NCBI RefSeq assembly: GCF_040819555.1
Contig: NZ_CP161919.1
Coordinates: 186,001 to 250,000 of the forward strand
DNA: 64,000 nt
DNA from: Nitratireductor sp. GISD-1A_MAKvit
GTDB lineage: Bacteria > Pseudomonadota > Alphaproteobacteria > Rhizobiales > Rhizobiaceae
Direction: 5' to 3'
This document shows, piece by piece, positions 15,001 through 23,837 of this stretch. The notes under the pieces are model-generated. The model made no database searches, had not been told where the DNA came from, and worked only from the letters and a program-made list of their open reading frames with translations. Every line of letters starts with the position of its first letter. Positions within the stretch are counted from its first letter, which is position 1. The translations under genes were made by a program, and so were the position numbers.

Positions 15001-18000
15001 CCACGCTGGCCGATGGAGAGGCACTGCCCGACTGGCTCACATTCGATCCGGAAACGCTCGTTCTGTCTGGCGAAATGCCAACCGGGGTGACGGAAGCCTT
15101 TGACGTCGTTCTCACCTTCACCCATGTGGACCCGGGTAGCGGTGCGCAGTCGGTCTATACCGACACAATCACGGTCAGCCCGACGGATGCGGACGCACTT
15201 GTCGATGGCATGGGGTATGATAGCGGTCTTGCCGTGCTCGACATCGCCGATCATGCGGTCAGCGCTACTCTGGCCAATGGCCGCCCGCTGCCCTATTGGC
15301 TTGCCTTCGATGCCGACACGATGTCCCTTGGCATGAGCGATATCGCGCCGGAAGCGGATGCGGAGCTTGCGCGGGTCCAGATCCGCTTCGAGCCGACACC
15401 GGAGAGCCTGCCCGATGGCACGCATCTCTTCGCCCGCGAAGGATTTGCGCTCGAATTCGTGATCGACCCTGCCCTCGGTGTCGATCCGGCGCTCAACGCG
15501 CTTCTGTCCAATCAGGCGTTCTTCGCGGCGCAGGGGCAGTTCGCAATCGACCTTTCCATGGCTCAGGGCATCGGTGCATTTGCCGAGAGTGGCGACAATC
15601 TCCCCTCCTGGCTCGATTTCGATGCAGCGACCCTGTCATTCGCCGGCACACCGCCGGGAACCTATGTTGGCTCCGTGCCGGTGCGCATTGATGTCCCGGC
15701 CGAAGGCGACAGGCCTGCCTTCTCCATCGTGCGCGAACTTCCGGTCGACCGGCTGTTTGCCATCAATGGCGAGCAGGCGCCTCATATCAGCTATGATGGC
15801 GAATACATCCGCATCGTCACGCCGGAGGATTTCAACGGCGCGCTCGCGCTCACCTACACCACCACGGATGAAAAGGGCGCGATCTCCGAGGAGCCCGGCA
15901 TCATCGTCGTCAATGTATTGCCGATGCCGGAACTGCCGGATCCAGCCGAGGACCTGCTCCACGCGGTCGAAGATCAGAGCATGGTGTTCACCGTTGCCGA
16001 TCTTCTGGCCAACGATGTGGACGACGATGGCGACCCGATCCGCCTGGTCGCGGTTGAAAAACCCGCAAACGGAACCATCACCCTGTCCAATGCGGTTGTC
16101 GTTCTGGAGCGCCCGGATGGCCTGCCGCAGGAGGGGGCGGATGTCTCCTACTCGCTGGCCATGGCCGATGGATCGCCGCTGCCGGACTGGATCTCCATCG
16201 ATCCGCAGACGGGTAAGGTCACGGCGGTGGTTCCGCTGGATGTGCTCGCCGAGATGCAGCTCACCATGACGGCGCATGAGGGCGCCACCTCCACCTCGGT
16301 GACCAGAACCGTGCTCTTCGACGGAAATGACGGCGCGCAGTTCACCTACATGCCGGATGCGTCTTTCTCGGGTGAAGACACCTTCACCTACACCATAACC
16401 GACGATGCCCAGGGCGAGGCGCAGGGGCAGGTGCGGGTTCAGGTCGCCCCGGTCAACGATCCGCCCATTGTCGAAAACGACATTGTGGACGGGCTTGAAG
16501 ACACGCCTCTTTACATAGATCCGGCAACGCTGCTCGCCAATGACAGCGATGTCGATGGCGACCCGCTCACAGTCACCGCCGTTGCCAACGCGGTCAACGG
16601 AACGGTGGAAATGGTCGATGGCCAGATCGTCTTCACCCCGAAGCCGAATTTCGATGGTGATGCCTCGTTCGAATACACGGTCAGCGATGGTGCCGATGGC
16701 GAAACCACGGGTGTCGTCACAGTCAGGGTTCAGTCAACCAACAGGCGCCCCGTGGCCGAGATGGACTATTTCGAAGGCACCGAGGACACGCCGCTCGTAA
16801 TCCACATCAGCGACCTTCTCGCCAATGACAGCGATCCGGATGGTGATGCCTTCACCTTTGTTTCCTTCCAGGACTGGGCAGGAAACGATGTTTCCGTTTT
16901 CGAGCTGCCCGATGGCCGGCTGCAAATCGTTCCGGACGAAAACATCAATGGCCTGTGCCAGTTCACCTACACGATTTCCGATGGCCGCATGGAAGCCACG
17001 GGTGTGGTCCAGGTGGACTTTGAAGCGGTCAACGATGCCCCGATCACGGTGGAAGACGATGGCTACACCACCGAAGAAGACACGGCGATCACGATCTCGC
17101 TGTCCGATCTCATCGCCAATGACATGGATGTCGAGGGAGACAGTTTCACTGTCACCGAGGTGTTCGACGGCGACAACGGAACCGTCGTCATGGAGGGGGG
17201 CAATGCGGTCTTCACGCCGCGGGCGGATTATTTCGGAAATGCCGGTTTCACCTATCGGGTAACGGATGCCGGCGGCGCGGTGTCCGACGGCTATGTTTCG
17301 ATCACCGTCTTCCCCGCCAACGATGCGCCGATTGCGGTTTCCGACGCGGGCTTCACCGTTCAGGAAGACGGCTATATCGACATCGATCCCGCCGCTCTTC
17401 TTGCCAATGATTACGATCCCGATGGAGATGCGATTTCGCTCAACTCCATTCAGGCGGTTGATCTGGGCAACGGGCTTTATCGCTACAGCCCCGCACCGGA
17501 TGCCTATGGCGAGGTGGAGATCAGCTACTCGATCGTCGATACCGGCGGCCTCGTGTCGTATGGCAGGATCACCATCGACATTCTCCCGCAGCCCGACGCA
17601 CCGGAGGCCCATGACGACACGCTTGAGATGAGCGAGGACACGCCGCTCACCATCAATGTCTCAAGCCTGCTCGCCAACGATGTCGATGTGGATGACGAAG
17701 CCATTCTCTTCGACGGGATCCTCTCGTCGGATGGCGTCACGGTCACGGATCTGGGCAATGGGCAGCTCCGCCTCGAGCCCGTCGCCGACCGCTCGGGCGT
17801 TGCGACCTTTGTCTATCAGCTGCGCGATTCCAGCGGCTTGACCGACACGGCGACCGTTTCGATCAATATTGCCGGCGTCAACGATGCTCCGCAGATCGGA
17901 GATCCTGGCATCCTGGCGGGCACTGAGGACGAAGCGTTTTCCGCAACGCTCGATCCGGCGCTGTTCAGCGACAAGGAGGGCGATCAGCTCTATATCGATG

Positions 18001-20181
18001 TCACCGGTCCCGGAGGGACCAGCCTGCCAGACTGGCTCACCTTCAACCGCAGCGATCTCAGCCTGTCGGGTCAGCCGCCGGCGGATTTCAACGGCGATAT
18101 CGAGATCGAAATTTCCGCGAGCGACGGCCTCGACGTCACCACGCGCCCGGCAACCATCCGTATTGCAGCGGTCAATGACGCGCCTCAGGCCACCGACGAT
18201 CAGGTCAATGGAGGGCTTGAGACAACGATCACCATCCCGCTCAGCCACCTGCTTGGCAATGATCACGACATTGATGGCGACACGCTCTCGATCTCGCATG
18301 TCGAAGCACTTGGGTCCGGTTATTCGGCAAGCCTTGATGGAGAGGGCAATCTGGTGATCACGCGCGATCCCCTGCTGTCGGGCAATCTGGAGTTCACCTA
18401 CACGCTTTCCGATGGTGAGCTTGAAGACACGGGGCACCTTTCGGTCGCGGTCGAAGAGGTCAACCTCGCGCCGGAGATTGCCGAGATTGCACCCTTGCAT
18501 GCGGATGAAGACGCCGACATCGATCTTCAGATCGACCCGGCGGCATTCAGCGATCCCAATGGCGATACGCTGGTCATCTCGCTCAAGCGCGCCGATGGTT
18601 CGCCCGCGCCGGACTGGCTCACCTTCGACGCCGGCACCCTGCGTCTCACCGGGCGGCCGCCGGAAAACTTCAATGGTGTGGTCTCGTTGCAGGTCACGGC
18701 CAGCGACGGTTCACTCTCGGCAAGCCGCGTCTTCGAGCTCATCATCGATCCGGTGAACGATGCTCCGGTGCTTTCCGCACCGTTTGCCGACCGGTTTGCT
18801 GATGAGGATGCGCCGTTCTCCGTGGTGTTGCAGACCTCGATCGTCACCGACCCCGATGGTGATGAACTGACATTCGATGTGCGCCGCGAAGATGGCTCGG
18901 CTCTGCCCGACTGGATGACCTTCGACGCAACCACCGCCACACTTTCGGGCCAGGGCCCCGGCGGATTATTTCGGCGCGATGGATCTCAGGGTCTATGTCA
19001 GCGATGGCACGACGACCATCTCCGATGACTTCCGTTTCGTTGTGCGCGGTGTCAACGATGCGCCGGTGCTCGACGCACCGCTTGATGATGTTGCGCAGGA
19101 CGAAAACGGCGAGACGATCAAGACCAGCACGGCATTCCGCTTTGCTGCCCAGACCGGCAATTTCTCAGATCCCGATGGCGATCAGCTTGCCTTCTCGGCA
19201 ATGCTCGCCGACGGGCAGGCCTTGCCAGACTGGTTGCAGTTCGACGGGGCCTCGTTCTCCGGCACTGCGCCGGCGGGGGCTTCCGGGGTGTATGAGATCG
19301 AGTTGAAGGCAACGGATGGCGCCGAGATCGTTTCAGACATCTTCACCCTGACGGTCGAGCAGGGCAACGCCGCGCCGGTCGTGGTCGATGATGGCATTTT
19401 CCGCGTCTATCAGCCGGGTGTCCTTTCCATCGACGTCGCGACGCTGCTTGCCAATGACAGTGATGCCGATGGCGATACGCTCGAAATCACGGGCGTACAG
19501 AGTGGCACCGGGGGCAGTGCGCGTCTTGAAAACGGGAAGGTCTATTACGACCCGATCGAAGGCTTCGACGGGCTGGACCAGTTCATCTACACCGTGTCCG
19601 ATGGCAAAACCGAAGCGACCGGTCGCGTTTTCGTAGCAGTCGACAATTCCTATGGCGACTACGAACACCAGGGTACGGAAGGCAACGATACGCTGTTTGG
19701 CGGTTTTGGCAGCGGCTCCGTCTTCGGTGGTGCAGGCGATGACCGGTTGTTCAGCGGCCTGTTCGGCGGGGATGTCGCCGGCGGCGAGGGGGATGACCTG
19801 GTGGTCGGCCTGCTCGGCGGCGGCACCCTCGACGGGAATGAGGGCGACGACCGCATCATTGGCGGCCTCGGCCGGGACATCATTTCCGGCGGCACCGGGA
19901 ATGACAGGCTCACCGGCGGATGGGGCTCCGATGTCTTCGTGTTCAACACGGGCGACGGGCAGGACACCATCACCGACTTCAGCACCGGCCGCCAGCGTTT
20001 CTTCATCCCCGGCGATGAGATCCGCCTCAATGTCGATGGCGTCGACGATTTCGCCGATCTCATGGCGCTGGCGGAGCAGCGCAGCGACGGCGTGCTGTTC
20101 GACTTCGGAAACGGTGACGAACTCTTCCTCAGCGGAACGCAGCTTGCCGCTCTCGATAGCGACAGCTTCACTTTCTACTAA
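3..20181 (+). CDS. Giant RTX / cadherin-like repeat protein, type I secreted (5' partial, one frame break)
   Basis: The reading frame is already open at the window edge, so the true start lies upstream; the first ATG in the window is at 72. The protein has about 6,725 residues here. In order it shows a non-repetitive helical segment (to about base 520), about 20 RTX/haemolysin-related units, tandem cadherin-like units, a second RTX block, a long second cadherin-like array with LPDWL-type Ig-like domains, and a final RTX block with a C-terminal tail like a type I secretion signal (ending SFTFY). The frame breaks at 18956-18959: one extra base in a GGGCCCC run, after which the expected sequence ADYFGAMDLRVYVSDG continues in the next frame to 20181. 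Such proteins are normally Ca2+-binding, exported by a TolC-type ABC system, and serve as surface or biofilm adhesins or S-layer-like proteins. No type I secretion genes are in view, so the role is inferred. Confidence 0.88.
520..9730 (+). repeat. RTX / haemolysin-related repeat array (about 20 units)
   Basis: Each unit of roughly 110-150 residues contains a Ca-binding nonapeptide patch (GGxGxDxUx, often GGAGND or GGKGND followed by DTYVF), a beta-rich segment with DLxIxF, and a closing FxDGTxW motif. The units are divergent rather than identical, so this is an old array and not a recent tandem expansion. Confidence 0.85.
6888..6932 (+). repeat. Collagen-like Gly-Pro-X stretch inside the RTX protein
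   Basis: Five consecutive GPX triplets (GPG, GPG, GPE, GPE, GPG) are encoded by an almost pure G/C run of ggg-ccg codons. It sits between two RTX-related units and is probably a rigid or proline-rich linker. Slippage-prone DNA is likely, so the triplet number may vary between strains. Confidence 0.7.
9735..11830 (+). repeat. First tandem cadherin-like (tandem-95 type) array
   Basis: Successive units of about 95-110 residues share the pattern VNDAPVAxDD, LLxNDxDxDGDxL, FTPxxxFxGxAxFxYxxSD. This is the bacterial cadherin-like repeat found in very large adhesins. About six units are visible before the second RTX block begins. Confidence 0.8.
11840..13320 (+). repeat. Internal RTX block
   Basis: Dense GGxGxDxL nonapeptides (for example GAGNDVIDAGAGDD) are interleaved with conserved VDLASG and GDTLxxIExLxGSxxDD segments, the arrangement of Ca-dependent parallel beta-rolls. 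The block ends with an FEDGTVWD motif before the second cadherin-like array. Confidence 0.85.
13340..19650 (+). repeat. Second, longer cadherin-like / Ig-like array
   Basis: Tandem cadherin-like units (VNDAPV, LLANDxDxDGD) alternate with dystroglycan-type Ig-like domains marked by LPDWLxFDxxTLxLSGxPP. The frame break of the parent gene falls in one of the latter at 18956-18959. Confidence 0.8.
19670..20181 (+). repeat. C-terminal RTX block and probable type I secretion tail
   Basis: Seven or so GGxGDD-type nonapeptides are followed by FNTGDGQDTITDF and an acidic, aliphatic tail (LAALDSDSFTFY). This matches the C-terminal uncleaved signal of RTX proteins exported by type I systems. Confidence 0.75.
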
Positions 20182-20192
20182 AACATTTGTGC

Positions 20193-20220
20193 GGGTGTCA
20201 GGTGTTCCCATCTGACGCCC
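20193..20220 (+). terminator. Hairpin just after the RTX gene
   Basis: GGGTGTCAG (20193-20201) pairs with CTGACGCCC (20212-20220) as nine pairs including one G-U, 11 nt after the stop codon. No clear T-run follows, so it is a terminator-like hairpin of moderate certainty. Confidence 0.5.
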
Positions 20221-20275
20221 GTATAAATGCGGAAAAACAGACAGATGGAGCGGACAGGGTATGTCGCGCCAGGAG

Positions 20276-20311
20276 ATCAGCCGATGTCGCCGTATGGCGA
20301 CATCGGCTGAT
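20276..20311. repeat. Perfect 16-bp palindrome with 4-nt loop
   Basis: ATCAGCCGATGTCGCC at 20276-20291 is followed by GTAT and its exact reverse complement at 20296-20311. Two further RNA pairs are possible at the base. It may be a bidirectional terminator without a T-run, a REP-like unit, or a protein-binding site. Confidence 0.6.
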
Positions 20312-20652
20312 TGCCTCTGGAGATTCGCTTGCACAGAGAAGACGTTCGAAAACTCATCCGGCTTGTGGGTCTGCCGCCTGGGGCAAAATTCTCGCGCTGC
20401 GCGCTTTCACCGTCGCCGCATAGGCGACGATTCTTTTTTCTTTCGTGGCCGTTATCAGCGCACTCTGCCCCTGTTTTCAGAATTCTCGTCACGATGTTCG
20501 ACGTTTTTGCAGCATTGAAAACTGCCTTCATCCCGATCATCCGGGCAGAGATTTGCAAGTGCTGAAATGAACGCGTTCTTTCATCCCGAAATCGGCAGTC
20601 GGGAGTTCCATAATGCATATTATGAAATCATTGCGTGTAGGCGCAAAGTTAA
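20312..20652. other. Intergenic stretch without a supported gene
   Basis: About 340 bases between the palindrome and the insertion sequence. Short open frames exist on both strands, but none shows a recognisable domain, convincing ribosome site or codon use. A small CATAAT-GCAT-ATTATG palindrome lies near 20611-20626. I see nothing else in it. Confidence 0.6.
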
Positions 20653-20686
20653 AATGTCCTGATTCTGCAAAGTAGGAATGTCACTC
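20653..20686 (+). repeat. Left terminal inverted repeat of the IS
   Basis: It starts AATGTCCTGATTCTGCAAAG and continues AGGAATGTCAC. Read from the other end, the right repeat gives AATGTCCGATTGTGTGCAAA followed by AGAAATGTCCC. The two align with small gaps at about 25 of 31 positions. Confidence 0.75.
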
Positions 20687-20734
20687 TCCCGGTGTTTGGA
20701 CCACTTGGGAGATTGCGAGTTGGGACTGATTTTG

Positions 20735-22093
20735 ATGAGCGAACGCGAACTGCAACGCGTCGAGGTTTTATCGAAGGTTGCCGAGGGTCGCATGACGGTC
20801 GTCTCGGCGGCGCATGTGCTGGCGCTGAGCCAGCGTCAGGTTCGCAGGCTCTTGAACAGGTTCCGCCTGGATGGTGCCGCCGCGCTCCGCCACAAAGCGC
20901 GTGGACGACTATCGAACAACCGGATCGGCAACGGTGTTCGGGACTACGCACTGACGCTCATTCGCGAGCGCTATGCCGACTTCGGCCCCACCCTGGCCGC
21001 CGAGATGCTTGCGGAACATCATGGTCTCGTGGTTTCGCGTGAGACCTTGCGGACATGGATGCGTGAGGCTGGCATCTGGCTGTCACGCAAGCAGCGGCGC
21101 ACATTCCATCAGCCACGATTGCGCCGCGAAGCCTATGGTGAGTTGGTTCAGATCGACGGTTCTGAGCATCGCTGGTTCGAGGGCCGCGGCGGTCCCTGCA
21201 CCCTGCTCGTGTTCATCGATGATGCGACCAGTACATTGATGCAGTTGCTGTTTGTGCGCTCAGAGAGCGCCTTCACCTATTTCGCAGCTCTGGAGCAGTA
21301 TCTGGCACAGCACGGTCGGCCGGTAGCGTTTTATTCCGACAAGCATTCAGTATTCCGGGTGGCGAAGACAGAAGCCAAGGGTGGTCAGGTTATGACGCAG
21401 TTCGGCCGTGCTTTGTCGGAGCTCCATATCGAGATCCTGTGCGCCAATTCCAGCCAAGCAAAAGGCCGCGTCGAGCGCGCCAACCGGACGCTGCAGGATC
21501 GGCTCGTGAAGGAACTGCGACTTCACGACATTTGCGATATGGAAACAGGCAACGCTTTCCTGCCAGGGTTTATGGAGCGATACAACGCGAAGTTCGCGAG
21601 ATCCCCTGCCCGCCCGGATGATTTGCACCGGCCCATGAACGTCGCACCGGATCGTCTGCGCGATATTCTGTGTAAGCGCGAGATGCGCTATGTCGGTCAG
21701 CAGTTGGCGTTTTCTTTCGAGCGCAAGCGCATCATGCTGGAGGAGAATGATGTAACGTGCGGTCTGGTCGGCAAGTATGTTGATACCTATGCCTTTGCCG
21801 ACGGACGGCTCGACATACGCTGGAAAGGACTGTCGCTCCCCTATCGCGTGTTCGACAGGGACCAGCGTGTCACCCATGCGGCTGTGACCGAGAACAAGAG
21901 GCTCGGAGAGGTCCTCTCGTGGATTAAGGATCATCAGGATGACGTGTCGTCACCACGAGTGAAGACAAACAGCCAGAAAGGCGATTATCGCAAGCGCGAC
22001 CGCAAACCCGGGCGCAGGACGGACTTTGTAAACGATCCGGCCGTCAACGCGCGGCGTGAGCAGGCACTTGCGAGGTTGAAGGCGGCCGAATGA
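20735..22093 (+). CDS. ISNCY (IS1202-group) DDE transposase
   Basis: This protein of about 452 aa catalyses cut-and-paste or copy-out transposition of the element around it. An N-terminal helix-turn-helix (SAAHVLALSQRQVRRLLNRF) is followed by an RNase-H-like catalytic core. The DDE triad is visible as Asp in QIDGSEH, Asp in FYSDKH and Glu in KGRVERANRT, the last two followed by typical transposase context. The ATG at 20735 (MSERELQRVEVL) is preferred to an in-frame ATG at 20678, which would lie inside the left terminal repeat, and MSEREL is the usual start in this family. The basic C-terminal tail (KRDRKPGRRTD) probably contacts DNA. The frame is intact, so the element may still be active. 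Confidence 0.9.
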   Translation: MSERELQRVEVLSKVAEGRMTVVSAAHVLALSQRQVRRLLNRFRLDGAAALRHKARGRLSNNRIGNGVRDYALTLIRERYADFGPTLAAEMLAEHHGLVVSRETLRTWMREAGIWLSRKQRRTFHQPRLRREAYGELVQIDGSEHRWFEGRGGPCTLLVFIDDATSTLMQLLFVRSESAFTYFAALEQYLAQHGRPVAFYSDKHSVFRVAKTEAKGGQVMTQFGRALSELHIEILCANSSQAKGRVERANRTLQDRLVKELRLHDICDMETGNAFLPGFMERYNAKFARSPARPDDLHRPMNVAPDRLRDILCKREMRYVGQQLAFSFERKRIMLEENDVTCGLVGKYVDTYAFADGRLDIRWKGLSLPYRVFDRDQRVTHAAVTENKRLGEVLSWIKDHQDDVSSPRVKTNSQKGDYRKRDRKPGRRTDFVNDPAVNARREQALARLKAAE

Positions 22094-22184
22094 TCGTTTC
22101 GCCGTGCCGCAAACCAGCTGCCATCTCCCACACGGGGCCGTCTGAGGCGGGCGATGAGTAGCCTCCCCGGCCCTATAAGGCGTA

Positions 22185-22520
22185 TCAAACTGCCAGCCCG
22201 ACGACCTCATGTTCTATAACTTGAACAATATCGGTGAGATCGATGCCAGGGTAGTGCTCGCGCATTCCCGCCAACATCACTTCGTCCGGCCACTCCTCGG
22301 TTCTTCCGAGATAGGCCGCTACCGAACAAAGAGGCATGTCCGTGCATTTGAGAACATTGACGACTACCGATTGGCTGGGGTCATCGTCGCATAAATAGCG
22401 CATCGGACCGGGAGTGATGCGTGTCTCTCGCCACCGGATCGTCGAGGTCTTCTCACCGCGCAGAATCATAGGGAAGAGGCGACCCACAACGCCGAGTGTC
22501 TGAATGGAATTATTCATCAC
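22185..22520 (-). CDS. ASCH-domain protein, IS cargo
   Basis: A 111-aa protein of ASCH fold (small beta-barrel related to PUA, predicted RNA binding or nucleic-acid modification). Visible hallmarks are the early LFPMILRGEKTSTIRWRE segment, matching the family G-K-K-T-x-T-x-R motif, then VVVNVLKCTDMPLCSV and an EEWPDEVMLAGMREHYPGI stretch typical of ASCH C-termini. It lies convergent to the transposase inside the terminal repeats, so it travels with the IS. Whether it helps transposition or is a passenger with its own effect (for example RNA-based regulation) is unknown. Two adjacent ATG codons at 22520 and 22517 could serve as start. Confidence 0.7.
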   Translation of the reverse strand: MMNNSIQTLGVVGRLFPMILRGEKTSTIRWRETRITPGPMRYLCDDDPSQSVVVNVLKCTDMPLCSVAAYLGRTEEWPDEVMLAGMREHYPGIDLTDIVQVIEHEVVGLAV

Positions 22521-22629
22521 GAAAATTATAGCTGTATCTCAAAGGACCGCAAGGAAACGCGCCTTGCCCTTCGCACCGTGTCGCGATGAGGCTGTCAAAG
22601 CTAAAGTTGATGAGCCAGGCTGGATCGCC

Positions 22630-22672
22630 CCCGACCGGGCTGCGCAACCCTGACCAGCGCCGCCCGGTCGGG
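22630..22672. repeat. Inverted repeat near the IS right end
   Basis: CCCGACCGGGC (22630-22640) and GCCCGGTCGGG (22662-22672) are perfect complements with a 21-nt loop, between the ASCH start and the right terminal repeat. It may insulate the IS from outside transcription or be a subterminal binding site. Confidence 0.5.
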
Positions 22673-22699
22673 CGCTCACGCTAGAGCATGGAACAACGA

Positions 22700-22734
22700 C
22701 GGGGACATTTCTACTTTGCACACAATCGGACATT
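22700..22734 (-). repeat. Right terminal inverted repeat of the IS
   Basis: This is the reverse-complement partner of the left repeat; it ends GGACATT at 22728-22734 and contains CTACTTTGC. It sets the right boundary of the element and puts the ASCH gene inside it. Confidence 0.75.
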
Positions 22735-22853
22735 CCAACTTGGTTGCAACAAACCCACACTCGCTGATTGTCATTGGTGCCGGTACAGCGACTGCGGAAG
22801 CCGCCGGCCTGCGACATCGTGCCGATTGAGTGGCTCTGAATATCGTATAAACT

Positions 22854-22868
22854 GGTATTCAATATGCC
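22854..22868. promoter_or_regulatory. Candidate NsrR-type operator
   Basis: GGTATTCAATATGCC is a partial dyad (GGxAT-N5-ATxCC), 17 bases upstream of the haemoglobin start. NsrR boxes are AT-rich dyads with GGTAT/ATACC-like arms, and the NsrR-like gene is the next one downstream. The assignment is inference from these two facts. Confidence 0.4.
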
Positions 22869-22885
22869 ACTTAAGGACTGGTTCG

Positions 22886-23347
22886 ATGAGCGATGCATTT
22901 TCCGCCCGCCCGAAGCCGCAGCCGGAAGAAGCTGTGGCGGATCCCACACTGAACCGGCCTTTCATCGGTCGCCTGGTGCGCGAGTTCTATGGCCGGGTTC
23001 GCAGCGATGCGCGGCTGGGGCCCATCTTTGCCGGCGAGATCAAGGACGACTGGGAACCGCATCTGGAGAAAATGACCGATTTCTGGTGCGCGGTCATGCT
23101 CAAGGACGGCAGCTATCATGGCAGACCGGTGCCGGCTCACCTCAAGTTGAAGACGGTTGTGGAAGCCGACTTCGACATCTGGCTGGGGCTGTTTCGTGAG
23201 ACTGTCGAGGAGCTGTGTGCGCCGGCAGTTGCTGCAGCGTTCATGGAACGGGCGGAGCGTATCGCGAAAAGCCTGAAGCTTGCGATGTTTTTTCGCCTGC
23301 CGGCGGCGCTCGATCCGGATGCCGCGCGCGCCCGGACCCGGGAGTGA
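22886..23347 (+). CDS. Group III truncated haemoglobin
   Basis: A 153-aa haem protein of the trHb group III family, usually linked to NO or peroxide handling under low oxygen. Landmarks are the B-helix FYGRVRSDARLGPIF with the conserved B10 Tyr, the E-helix HLEKMTDFWCAVML, and SYHGRPVPAHLKL, whose His is the likely proximal haem ligand. The N-terminal 15 residues are variable. The ATG at 22886 starts the family-typical MSDAF; upstream codons run into the insertion sequence and are ignored. The NsrR-like regulator follows 4 bp after the stop, so the two are probably co-transcribed and induced by nitric oxide. Confidence 0.9.
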   Translation: MSDAFSARPKPQPEEAVADPTLNRPFIGRLVREFYGRVRSDARLGPIFAGEIKDDWEPHLEKMTDFWCAVMLKDGSYHGRPVPAHLKLKTVVEADFDIWLGLFRETVEELCAPAVAAAFMERAERIAKSLKLAMFFRLPAALDPDAARARTRE

Positions 23348-23351
23348 CGCG

Positions 23352-23816
23352 ATGCGCATGACGCTGCACACCGACTATGCGCTACGGATGTTGATTTTTC
23401 TGGCCGTGCGGCCGGATGCGCCCTGCACCGTGAGCGATGTCGCGGAGGCTCATGGGCTTTCGCACAACCACCTTTTGAAGGTTGCCCGCCGGTTGAGGCA
23501 GATGGGCGTGATAAGCACGCTGCGTGGGCGCACGGGCGGCATTTTTCTTGCGCAAGATCCCGAGAGCATCGCTCTGGGAACTGTCGTGCGGGAGATGGAA
23601 GGAAGCCTTGCGCTGGTGGAGTGCATGGGCTCTGAAGCCAGCGCCTGTGTGCTCACGCCGGCCTGCCGGCTCAAAGGCATCGTGACAGAGGCGCTCGATG
23701 CCTGGCTTGCCGTGTTCGATCGCTATACGCTTGCCGATCTGGTTACCAACAGGCAGTCCCTTGCGGGGTTGCTCGGCCTCGATCTGCCTGCCTCAGGCGC
23801 AGTCGCCTCTGCCTGA
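23352..23816 (+). CDS. nsrR: Rrf2-family NO-sensing regulator (NsrR-like)
   Basis: A 154-aa Rrf2 transcription factor. The N-terminal winged helix (MRMTLHTDYALRMLIFLAV, then VSDVAEAHGLSHNHLLKVARRL) binds DNA. Three cysteines in CMG-SEASACVLTPACRLKG match the Fe-S cluster ligands of NsrR, and the PACRLKG ending is typical of that subgroup rather than IscR or RirA. NO damage to the cluster would release repression. It sits 4 bp after the truncated haemoglobin gene, which supports the NO-response role. An alternative ATG lies two codons downstream (23358). Confidence 0.85.
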   Translation: MRMTLHTDYALRMLIFLAVRPDAPCTVSDVAEAHGLSHNHLLKVARRLRQMGVISTLRGRTGGIFLAQDPESIALGTVVREMEGSLALVECMGSEASACVLTPACRLKGIVTEALDAWLAVFDRYTLADLVTNRQSLAGLLGLDLPASGAVASA

Positions 23817-23837
23817 GGTCGACGCGCCCGCCCTGTT

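Larger units (their letters stand above)
20653..22734. mobile_element. IS1202/ISNCY-type insertion sequence with cargo gene
   Basis: The element has imperfect terminal inverted repeats of about 31 bp, both beginning AATGTCC and sharing the core GCAAAGTAG. Inside are a plus-strand DDE transposase and, between its stop and the right end, a minus-strand ASCH-domain gene. The 640-bp tail after the transposase is unusually long for a simple IS and is largely filled by the cargo gene. I could not find a convincing target duplication directly outside the ends. Confidence 0.8.

Noticed and set aside
1293..15425. Very long open frames on the minus strand inside the RTX gene (for example 6291-12242, 12387-15425, 1293-2897)
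   Set aside because: They mirror the GAC/GGC/ATC-rich repeat codons of the plus strand and show no domain or sensible start; these are codon-bias shadows.
22733..22745. Target-site duplication of the insertion sequence
   Set aside because: Bases outside the right end do not match those outside the left end (20640-20652) over 4 or more positions.
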